Of a DNA stretch of 36,633 bases, positions 1 to 7,900 are shown one piece after another. The translations under genes were made by a program, and so were the position numbers. A model generated the notes under the pieces. That model was not told the DNA's origin and did not search any database. It worked only from the letters and a program-made list of their open reading frames with translations. Source of the stretch: Chitinophagales bacterium (GTDB lineage: Bacteria > Bacteroidota > Bacteroidia > Chitinophagales > LD1); contig JAEUVA010000031.1 in assembly GCA_016787045.1 (NCBI GenBank), positions 1 through 36,633 on the forward strand. Direction: 5' to 3'. Position 1 is the stretch's first letter. Every line of letters begins with the position of its first letter.

Positions 1-42
1 CCATATAGCGGCAATAGCAATTATTAACGTGATCTTTCTCAT
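1..42 (-). CDS. Start of a secreted or membrane protein (partial, runs off window)
   Basis: On the minus strand an ATG at 42-40 opens a frame reading MRKITLIIAIAAIW to the window edge. A basic N-terminus followed by a hydrophobic run is what the start of a Sec signal peptide looks like. The ATG lies only 3 bases after the stop codon of the upstream T9SS cargo gene (stop at 46-48), so the two are probably co-transcribed. Only 14 codons are visible, so no function can be given; another secreted protein of the same locus is a guess from position alone. Confidence 0.55.
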   Translation of the reverse strand, partial: MRKITLIIAIAAIW

Positions 43-45
43 AGC

Positions 46-2283
46 TCAGTATTTTATCAGTTTTCCGGTATATCGTTTATCATCGCAGCCCACTACGCGG
101 TAGTAGTAAACACCGCTGCCGGTATCTCCGGCATTCCATACCCAATTTCCACTATCGTTGGTGGCGGTGTAGAGCGTACGACCATTCATGTCATATACTG
201 TAAGAGTACTGACGTTGCAGTTGGGTTGGCTCAGCGCAAAATTAAAACTGTTGTCGGATGGGTTGGGGTACACCGTTATACCATTGGCTCCTGTTAATAA
301 TTCGGGTATGGCAGACACTTCATTAGTTTTGAAAACGTTTTGGTTGGAACTGACATCCTCTGTAATAGAGCAGTTAATCATGTTATCGGCATTTGCCCAT
401 TGGGCTTCTGTTACACGGCTCTTTTTACCCAAGTAAAACAGTCGTCCAAAATCTAAATGTTCCATAGCCATGCGTCCGGTTGCGGTTTCCGTATAGTTCA
501 GCGGAGCGCGGTTCCAGTTTTCTAAACTTCGGGTTACAGTCCCTATCGTGGGAACTGTGATTGTAGAAAACTCCTTATCGTTAAAGTAATACCAAAGTTT
601 ACCATCGGTGGCTTTGTACAGCAGCATATTGCCGTTTTTACTTACAGTAAGGTTGCAAGCGGCATTGTAGTATTGGCTGCACATTTGGGTATTGTGATTA
701 GAGTCGTGTACACTGCGGTAATCTAAGCGCACCAATCCTGTGGGGTTGTATGCCGCATAGTCGTATTGGTAGTAATACACCGAGTGGTCGCTGGCTATAA
801 AATACACCCTGCCCCGCTCTTCATCCAATACCATTTCGTCAGTAACTTGTACCGCCCCCAAATCGGCCACGGGCTGGCTCAACTCGTGCCAGCCGTTCCA
901 CCAGTATAATTGCCGCAATCTATGCTGTGCATCGCGGTAAAACGCCAAACAACCACACTTAGCCACTACGTGCGCTCCGGCTACCATGCCATTGTTATTC
1001 ACACTGCCCGCATCGGTGCCGTTGGTGTAACTGCTCAGTTGCTCAGTAGCCGGGTTCCATATCCACAGGTTGTTGTCAGTACCTTTATAGTAAACATTCT
1101 GATCATTATTCACAAAAATCTGCCCGGCACAATTGTTCACATTCACTTTTATGTTCCATTTGTATCGCTGAGCGTTTTTGTTGATATACCCCGTCAGCAA
1201 ATCAGGTACATAGTATTTAAGCTCATTGTTATTTCCCCTATAATATATCCTGCTATGAGTGGTGGGTGTAATGTCGCTGACCACATCGGGGGCCATCTGC
1301 ACCCAATACAAACCGGTATATGGGCCAAACATCAGCTTGTGCGTATTAATAGCAGTTTCCGTCCACTCTTGATTTGCATTTTTCCGGATAAAGTGTATCC
1401 TACTGATGCCAAGTTCCTTGTAGTAGAGCGTCAAATCGTTTCCGGTGCGGGTTACACTTATCTTACTGTCGGCACCCTTATGGGCATCTTTCAAACTCAT
1501 GTTATTGACCACCCGCACAATGCCACCCGTACCCCCTTGTGCACTTACATCATCGCTTTGTACCCAGCCATCGGCAGGATTCCATATCCGCAAGGCCTCA
1601 TAGGCATTTTCAATAGTAGCATTGTTGAGGTATACAAAACCCTGATTCGTACTCGTGGCGGCTGCATTGTCATGGCTGCTTAAATCCTGCGGCAGCGTCT
1701 TGCTCCCCTGCACAATAATGCCGCCCCACATGGCTCCGCAGGCATTCGTCAGGGTAGCCCCATCTGCCATCAGCTTCGCACCCGGCTCTATGGTTATGGT
1801 TACATTTTTTGCTAACCTTATCACAGCTCCATTATTAATGGTAAGTATTGCTCCGCTTTTCACCACCATATTTTCATTTACCGCTCTGCTGCTTGCCCAT
1901 GTGGTATTAGCAGCTATTTCTTGGTAGCGTATTCGCGCGGCAGGTATCTTGGGTAAGTCAGTTTGCCAAATACCCCGTCCCCACATCCCTACCCTCAACT
2001 TGCCCTCACACTGCGCTATCTCTAAATCAGTGATGGCACAGTTAGGCAAATTATGGCTAAAGCACAGCCAACGCCCATCCGGCCCGGTGGCATTAGCATA
2101 GTACTTATCCCACACATACACACCGGCATCGGTAGCCGCATACAGCACATCATCTGTACCCTCCTGTTTCAACTTCGCCAGCCGGTTGATCGTACGCTCA
2201 TGCACCCGCTCAAATGCACCGCCAATCACTATACCACTATCTTGTGCTACCAAACCAGTGTTCACCTTCACCGGCACCCTCAT
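46..2283 (-). CDS. T9SS type A sorting-domain protein with beta-propeller repeats, N-terminally interrupted
   Basis: This 745-aa frame has no signal peptide of its own. Residues about 1-110 look like the tail of a BNR/sortilin-type propeller (GVYVWDK, then LRVGMWGRGIWQTDL). Residues about 113-245 resemble a beta-helix-like stretch (LTINNGAVIRLAKNVTI). Residues about 270-600 hold at least five propeller-like repeats with YYRGNNNELKYY or YYKGTDNNLWIW signatures, similar to PLL/tectonin-like lectin propellers. The last roughly 85 residues are a T9SS type A sorting domain (ITVYPNPSDNSFNF ... YTGKLIKY). In-frame upstream sequence encodes a signal peptide but is separated by a TAA at 2289-2287. The protein is therefore either a decayed or stop-interrupted exported protein, or needs readthrough. 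The N-terminal propeller looks incomplete, suggesting an earlier internal deletion. If made and exported it would be a cell-surface or secreted carbohydrate-binding-like protein; the ligand is unknown. Confidence 0.7.
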   Translation of the reverse strand: MRVPVKVNTGLVAQDSGIVIGGAFERVHERTINRLAKLKQEGTDDVLYAATDAGVYVWDKYYANATGPDGRWLCFSHNLPNCAITDLEIAQCEGKLRVGMWGRGIWQTDLPKIPAARIRYQEIAANTTWASSRAVNENMVVKSGAILTINNGAVIRLAKNVTITIEPGAKLMADGATLTNACGAMWGGIIVQGSKTLPQDLSSHDNAAATSTNQGFVYLNNATIENAYEALRIWNPADGWVQSDDVSAQGGTGGIVRVVNNMSLKDAHKGADSKISVTRTGNDLTLYYKELGISRIHFIRKNANQEWTETAINTHKLMFGPYTGLYWVQMAPDVVSDITPTTHSRIYYRGNNNELKYYVPDLLTGYINKNAQRYKWNIKVNVNNCAGQIFVNNDQNVYYKGTDNNLWIWNPATEQLSSYTNGTDAGSVNNNGMVAGAHVVAKCGCLAFYRDAQHRLRQLYWWNGWHELSQPVADLGAVQVTDEMVLDEERGRVYFIASDHSVYYYQYDYAAYNPTGLVRLDYRSVHDSNHNTQMCSQYYNAACNLTVSKNGNMLLYKATDGKLWYYFNDKEFSTITVPTIGTVTRSLENWNRAPLNYTETATGRMAMEHLDFGRLFYLGKKSRVTEAQWANADNMINCSITEDVSSNQNVFKTNEVSAIPELLTGANGITVYPNPSDNSFNFALSQPNCNVSTLTVYDMNGRTLYTATNDSGNWVWNAGDTGSGVYYYRVVGCDDKRYTGKLIKY

Positions 2284-2286
2284 TGG

Positions 2287-2379
2287 TTAGTAAATCGTAG
2301 AATAAACTTCTCCTAATTGTTGCGCCATGGTCAGGCCGCATAGCAACACGGCAAAGCCGGTGAGTAAACATCTTTTCAT
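2287..2379 (-). pseudogene. Signal-peptide fragment of the T9SS cargo gene, ending at an in-frame stop
   Basis: An ATG at 2379-2377 (minus) starts MKRCLLTGFAVLLCGLTMA, a classic Sec signal peptide with a cleavage-like site before QQLGEVYSTIY, then TAA at 2289-2287. It is in the same frame as the 745-aa body: the next codon is Pro, followed by the Met at 2283. So a single sense codon in place of TAA (for example CAA, Gln) would give one exported protein of about 777 aa. I read this as the original 5' end of the gene at 46-2283. A separately functional 30-aa peptide is possible but less likely. Confidence 0.65.
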
Positions 2380-2716
2380 GCAGGGGTATTTAGTATGTTA
2401 TCAAAATCAATATACCATAAAAGAAAAGAATATAAACCAAGTATCAAATTTATTTTTTCAAATTCTCCACAAACACCACATTACCAACATGTTAAAAATT
2501 TCCGTGCCTTCTTGGCATCAGCTTGTTTCTCACGGTAAAAAAACAGTCGTGGCATCAATCTGCATTCCTATGTGTTCTATGTGTCTATGCGGTTCCAAGG
2601 CATTCAAAACAAGAGCCGCTCCACCAAGCCACCCTTGCACCTTAATGGCCTTAATGCACTTAGTGGTTATACACCCTCCATACAACCTCAAATGGTTCAA
2701 TTTACCCCCTTCCGCC
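2380..2716. other. Intergenic stretch without recognisable gene
   Basis: This stretch lies between the 5' end of the interrupted T9SS gene and the 21-bp array. Open frames cross it on both strands, but they have no family-like sequence, no plausible start and no signal peptide. It is AT-rich near 2400-2470, which would suit the promoter of the minus-strand T9SS gene, but no clean TAnnTTTG box could be placed. The last 21 bases (about 2696-2716) weakly resemble the following array and may be a decayed unit. Confidence 0.4.
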
Positions 2717-2863
2717 TTGTCAAAATTTCCTTCTGCCGACTCAAAAACGGCTTTCGCCTTGACAAAATTTCCTTCTTTCTTCTCAAAAAACCCTTCTGCC
2801 GACTCAAAATCTTCTTCTGCCTTGTCAAAACTCACTTCTTTTTCCTCAAAATCCCCATCCGTC
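2717..2863. repeat. Tandem array of seven degenerate 21-bp units (AT-rich type)
   Basis: Seven contiguous units of exactly 21 bp start at 2717, 2738, 2759, 2780, 2801, 2822 and 2843, with no indel. Unit positions 5-9 are CAAAA in all seven. Positions 14 (C) and 16 (T) are also invariant, and most units end in TTCTGCC or a close variant. The two cores are about one helical turn apart and the unit is about two turns, so the A-tracts are helically phased. Units 1-3 and 4-6 correspond pairwise (units 2 and 5 both begin GACT; 3 and 6 end in TTTC/TTTT), suggesting a 63-bp trimer duplication. Minus-strand translation gives heptads such as FDKAEGN and FESAEGN, from a possible GTG at 2835, but other frames are open too. 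I treat this as non-coding DNA with low certainty on that point. Confidence 0.85.
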
Positions 2864-2977
2864 TAACCCAAATGTAGTTCTTCTTTCATACATTTACCCC
2901 AAGCGGATAAGTCAGCGCATCCTAATCCCGCACTGACACAAAGCCGAAAAACGTAGCAAACTTACTTTCTTTGTTAC

Positions 2978-3790
2978 ATGAATTTTACTGAACAACCATC
3001 CGGCTACCGCCACTTAGAAAAAATGGATACGCGGCAATTGTTAGAAAACATCAACCGCGAAGATGCAACGGTGCACCAAGCGGTTGCTAAGGCAATCTCT
3101 CAAATTGAAAAACTGGCCGATGCCGTGGCCGATAAAATGCTGGCCGGTGGGCGTTTGTTTTATATAGGTGCCGGCACCAGTGGGCGGCTGGGTATTGTAG
3201 ATGCCAGCGAGTGCCCGCCAACTTATGGTGTGCCCCAAGGTTTGGTCATTGGCCTAATAGCCGGAGGCGATGGAGCCATCCGCAAGGCAGTAGAGTTTGC
3301 TGAAGATGACAGCGAGCAAGGGTGGAAAGATTTGCAGCAACATAATGTTACCGGTGCCGATGTGGTGGTGGGTATAGCCGCATCTGGCCGTACCCCGTAC
3401 GTGGCTGGGGCACTGGAATTATGCCGCAAAAACGGAATTACCACCGGATGTATAACCTGCAATACGGAAACTTTAGTAGCACAGCATAGCGATTATCCGG
3501 TAGAGGTAGTTACAGGCCCCGAGTTTGTAACCGGCAGCACTCGCATGAAGGCCGGCACAGCACAAAAATTGGTACTCAATATGCTCAGCACAACCGTCAT
3601 GATAAAACTGGGCAGGGTAGAAGACAACAAGATGGTAAACATGCAGCTGAGCAACGAAAAACTAGTTGACCGTGGTACACGGATGGTGATAGAAGCCACA
3701 CACTTACCATACGATAAGGCGAAAGAATTGCTTTTGAAATACGGTAGTGTGAAAAAGGCGGTGCAAGAGTTTGTGGGCAGCACATTTTAA
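2978..3790 (+). CDS. murQ: N-acetylmuramic acid 6-phosphate etherase (MurQ)
   Basis: This 270-aa enzyme cleaves the lactyl ether of MurNAc-6-phosphate to give GlcNAc-6-phosphate and D-lactate in the cytoplasm, the key step of peptidoglycan amino-sugar recycling. A SIS sugar-isomerase fold is evident: the phosphate-binding FYIGAGTSGRLG segment (about 62-72), then DASECPPTYG with Glu78 and AEDD with Glu109, matching the two catalytic glutamates of the family. VTGPEFVTGSTRMKAGTAQK and NEKLVDRGTRMV are family signatures. It is slightly shorter than the E. coli protein (about 298 aa) but looks complete. The ATG at 2978 is the first in frame. No recycling partners (murK, anmK, permease) are adjacent. 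It converges on rpoD across a shared terminator. Confidence 0.95.
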   Translation: MNFTEQPSGYRHLEKMDTRQLLENINREDATVHQAVAKAISQIEKLADAVADKMLAGGRLFYIGAGTSGRLGIVDASECPPTYGVPQGLVIGLIAGGDGAIRKAVEFAEDDSEQGWKDLQQHNVTGADVVVGIAASGRTPYVAGALELCRKNGITTGCITCNTETLVAQHSDYPVEVVTGPEFVTGSTRMKAGTAQKLVLNMLSTTVMIKLGRVEDNKMVNMQLSNEKLVDRGTRMVIEATHLPYDKAKELLLKYGSVKKAVQEFVGSTF

Positions 3791-3819
3791 TAACAATAGT
3801 CCATGCGAGATTACAAACT

Positions 3820-3851
3820 AAAAAGCCACTGCATTTTACAGTGGCTTTTTA
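3820..3851. terminator. Bidirectional intrinsic terminator between murQ and rpoD
   Basis: AAAAAGCCACTG (3820-3831) is perfectly complementary to CAGTGGCTTTTT (3839-3850), with a 7-base loop. The stem is flanked by an A-run on the left and a T-run on the right, so it can end transcripts from both sides. It lies between the convergent stops of murQ (3790) and rpoD (3873). Confidence 0.85.
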
Positions 3852-3872
3852 ATAAATATAGGTGATTGGGAA

Positions 3873-4742
3873 TTACTGCCCCAAATATGCTTTGAGTGAT
3901 TTGCTGCGGGTTTGTGAGCGCAACTTTGTAATCGCTTTATCTTTAATCTGGCGAATACGCTCGCGGGTAATGCCAAGCTGCTCGCCTATATCTTCTAAGG
4001 TCATAGGGTGCTCTACACCAATGCCAAAAAACAATTTGATTACCTCACGCTCGCGGTCTGTTAACGAAGCAAGGGTGCGCTCAGTTTCGTCTTTCAAAGA
4101 GTCAAAATAGTCCAACTTTTTGTCGGCCATTTCGGCATTGTGGTTTTGAAGCACATCTATCAACGAGTTAGATTCGCCATCGGTAAACGGTGCATCCATA
4201 GATACGTGGCGGGCGGCAATTCCTAAAGTAGCTTCCACTTCTTCCACGGTAATTCCCATAACCAATGCTACCTCCTCTGGGGTAGGTTCGCGCTGGTATT
4301 TTTGCTCTAATTCAGAAAAAACCTTATTGATTTTGGTCAATGAACCCACTTTATTGAGTGGTAAACGAACCATACGGCTATGCTCAGCCAATGCCTGTAT
4401 AATAGATTGACGAATCCACCAAACGGCATACGAGATAAATTTGAATCCACGTGTTTCGTCAAACTTTTGAGCGGCTTTCACCAACCCAAGGTTTCCTTCG
4501 TTAATCAAATCGTTAAGCGAAAGCGAGTTGTTTTGATATTGCTTGGCTACCGACACCACAAAGCGAAGATTGGCGCGGGTCAACTTCTCCAAAGCGGTTT
4601 GGTCGCCCTGGCGAATTCTGCGCGCTAAGTCCACTTCCTCTTCTGGAGTAAGCAGGTCTTCTTTACCAATCTCCTGAAGATACTTTTCAATCGATTGGCT
4701 CTCGCGGTTGGTAATAGATTTGGATATTTTTAGTTGCCTCAT
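3873..4742 (-). CDS. rpoD: Primary sigma factor, Bacteroidota RpoD type
   Basis: This 289-aa sigma-70 protein directs RNA polymerase to housekeeping promoters. It has the length of Bacteroidota primary sigmas, which lack the long region 1.1 and non-conserved insert of E. coli RpoD. Visible parts: region 1.2 (about 15-45, [19 protein letters not shown]); region 2 (about 50-120) with [18 protein letters not shown] and the DNA-melting/-7 recognition segment [19 protein letters not shown]; region 3 (about 125-200); region 4 (about 215-280) with the helix-turn-helix [20 protein letters not shown] that contacts the -33 element. The start [18 protein letters not shown] is typical of the family. A candidate promoter lies at 4791-4822. 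Confidence 0.96.
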   Translation of the reverse strand: MRQLKISKSITNRESQSIEKYLQEIGKEDLLTPEEEVDLARRIRQGDQTALEKLTRANLRFVVSVAKQYQNNSLSLNDLINEGNLGLVKAAQKFDETRGFKFISYAVWWIRQSIIQALAEHSRMVRLPLNKVGSLTKINKVFSELEQKYQREPTPEEVALVMGITVEEVEATLGIAARHVSMDAPFTDGESNSLIDVLQNHNAEMADKKLDYFDSLKDETERTLASLTDREREVIKLFFGIGVEHPMTLEDIGEQLGITRERIRQIKDKAITKLRSQTRSKSLKAYLGQ

Positions 4743-4790
4743 TATGCTGAAAATTGAGTTTTGTAATTGTCTTTTAGCCGAAAGCGAGCG

Positions 4791-4822
4791 CGAATATAAA
4801 ATTCCTGCCCAAACTGCCGCAA
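4791..4822 (-). promoter_or_regulatory. Candidate Bacteroidota-type promoter for rpoD
   Basis: On the minus strand a TATATTCG box (4798-4791) matches the -7 consensus TAnnTTTG at all but one defined position. A TTG at 4822-4820 sits 21 bases upstream, within the usual 17-23 spacing. A start site near 4784 would leave a leader of about 40 nt before the ATG at 4742. Assigned by eye only. Confidence 0.3.
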
Positions 4823-4911
4823 GATAACTCCGCTAAGCCATCTCGCTGCTTTTTACTGCACTTAGTTACCCACAGGCCTACTACTGACGAGCCGCTGGGG
4901 TAAATATTGTG

Positions 4912-7900
4912 CTATTTGAGCAGGGTAACACTTCCTTTATACAGTTCCGGGGTGTAGTTGTCTAAAAACACAATGCTTACTACATATACAAACACCGCAG
5001 GATTTTGCTTCACCCCTTTAAAGGTACCATCCCACTTAAAGTTCATATCGTCACTCTCGTACACTTTTTCGCCAATGCGGTTAAACACCATTACATTAAA
5101 CTGCTTCCACGACTCTTTGTTGCCAAAAACCTCAAAATAATCGTTAACTCCATCACCATTGGGGGTAAAGGCATTAGGGATAAAGATTTCGTATTTAGGG
5201 ATAACCACTATGCGCACAGAGTCGTATGCCACGCAGCCCGAATCGGAGGTAACGGTTACGTTGTAAAGGATGGTTTTAATGGGCGAAGCAGTGGGAGAAA
5301 CACAATCGGTACAGTTAAGCCCATTGCCCGGTAGCCATAGCACAGAGCCAATGTTACCGCCATTTGCGGTTACATCTAACTGTACACTTTGCCCCAGATT
5401 GATAGTATCTACTGGTGGTGTGGCATCTATGCTAAATACATCATCGTTCAACAGTGTGAACGAAGTATCGCGCTGGCAGTTGTTTTGGTCGGTAATGGTT
5501 ACTGAGTAATTGCCGGAAGGTAAATTATACAAACTTGAGGTGGTAGCTCCGGTACTCCATAAGTAAGTTGCCGGAGGGTTAAAGGTAACTGCGTTGAGTA
5601 CTATCAACCCGTTTTGCAGCGGATAGCAAAGTACATTTTTTGTAATGGCTGAAATATCAATACCGGGGAGTTCTATAACTGTAGCAGTACCTGAGGCGGT
5701 GCAATTGCGGCTGTCGGTAGCTGTTACGCTGTAAGTGCCGGGGGCAAGTGAGGTAACCGTTTGTGTATTACCGGCATTGGGGCTCCATACAAATGCAAAA
5801 GTAGGGCTACCGCCTGTTGGGTTGGCATTGATGGTGCCATCGTTAAATCCGGGGCAGGTTACATCGGTTGCTGTAGGGTTTAAAGTCAACTGTGCAGGTT
5901 CATTAATAACAATACCCTGTACTGTGGCGGGGCAATTGTTGGCATCGGTTATAGATACATCATAAATGCCCGCAGCTAAACCGGTGTATGGGTTGGCCGA
6001 AGAACCGGTACTCCAAGTTGGTGCATTGTAGGGAGTAGTACCACCAGAAACGGCTAAAGCAATACTGCCATCGGTTTGACCAAAACAAGAGATGTCCACT
6101 ACGTTAGTATCTATGAGTAGCTGTGGAGGTTGATTGACCAAAATAGAATCGCCACCGGCAGCGGCACAGTTGTTGGTATCTATCACTTGTACCGAGTAAT
6201 ATCCGTATGGCAGGTTGCTCACATCTTCGGTTACATCGCTGTTTGGTGTATTCCATTGAATGGTGTACGGCCCCGCATTGCCATTAATGGTGAGGTCAAT
6301 TGCTCCATTGCTACCACCGTAGCAACTAACCGGTGTAGCAATATGAGTTAGCGAAGTGGTTAAAGGCGGAGCGTAGATGTTTACTACAGTTGTAGCTGTG
6401 CAAGCGTTGTTATCTACCACCGTAACCGTGTAGCTGCCTGGCAATAGATTAACCGCCCGAGCCGAGTCTTGTTGGCCGGGGTCATTCCAAAAGTAGAAAT
6501 ACGGGCCTGTACCGCCTGCTCCATCTACCAAGGCCTCACCGTCTGGGGTTGTGGAACAAGTGGCACTATCTGTACTAATAACTGCCACAGTCAATAGTGG
6601 AGGTTCAGCAATGGTTACGCTGGCCGATACAGAGCAATTTTGTATAATGTCGTTAACCGTAACGGTATATGTGCCGGCACATACACCGGAAATGAGCGCA
6701 GTGGTTGCACCATTACTCCAATTGTAGGTAAATGAGCCGGAGCCCAAAATACCCCTTACCCGTGCAGCACCATTACATGCACCAAAACAAAGCACATTGG
6801 CCGTACTATCAATAAATGCCTGAGGGCCTACGCCTGAACCAAGCGCTACACCGTCTGTAGCGGAGCAGGTTGAACTATTGTCAATTACCGAAACAGAGTA
6901 GTTGCCCGGTGATAAATTAGATGCTGTTTGGGTGGTTTGGTTTGCAGGGTCGTTCCATAAGTAGCTATAGTTGCCCGCAGGGTTAGGATTAACCGTTACC
7001 GAACCATTATCCCCGCAGGTGGCCGGTTGCGTGCTAAAAGTAAGAGCCGGAGGAGAAATTTCTGTAAGGGTAATAGCAGAGTCGATAGTGCAATGGCCAT
7101 AGAAGCTGTATCCGGTTAGCAAATAGGTGGTGGTGCCACCGGGTGTGGCCACCACAGTGGGGCCGTACACGGTATCTAAGCCGGTAGGTGGGCTCCAAGC
7201 ATAGTAGGTGGAGCCGCTGGCATTTAGCGTAACCGAATTGCCCGGACAAAATGCAAACACACCATTGATCACCAAAGTGGGGTTGGGTTCTACAATTATC
7301 CATATAGAATCATAGGGGCTCCAGCCGCAACAATCGGTATTAATCCGCAAGCGAATTTTGAAAATACCGGAGGTGTTAAATACTAATCCACTCAGGTTTT
7401 GAAATTGAGCTCCTACATAGGTGTTGGGAGTAACAGCTCCGCCAAAATTCCAGTCAAACGAAGTGGCCCCGGGAATAATAGCATTGAAATCTGCCGAAGA
7501 ACCCTGACAGAGGATGAAAGTATCGCCAGCAAACGAAGCAGCGTTGGTTTGTATATCAGGTACGTAGCTATTGGCATCAATGGCTATGTTGCTAAAGCCC
7601 ACGTAGTTTTGGCCATTAAACACAATATCTTTACGGCCGCTGAGGGTGTATTGGGTAATCACGCTCGTGCCGGAGGGTGTTGCGTTAGTTGCCGATGCTC
7701 CCAGATTCCATGCCGATGCAGAAGGGCCTGTATAAGTAACATCTCTAAAAGTGCAGCTTACATTAGAAACAGTAATAGTGGGTTGTGCTGCTAAGTTAAA
7801 GTTGATGTCAGTAGTTAGTGGAGATACTCCTCCGTCTACATAAATCAAACCGGCAGAGCCATTACCGCCATTGCCGCCATTACCGCCATTACCACCATTA

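Noticed and set aside
910..1683. 257-codon plus-strand frame opposite the interrupted T9SS gene
   Set aside because: The minus-strand frame has clear propeller and sorting-domain features; the plus-strand product has none and no plausible start.
2717..2863. CRISPR-like reading of the 21-bp arrays (also 27587-27923)
   Set aside because: Units are contiguous and all degenerate, with no constant repeat alternating with unique spacers, and no cas genes are present.
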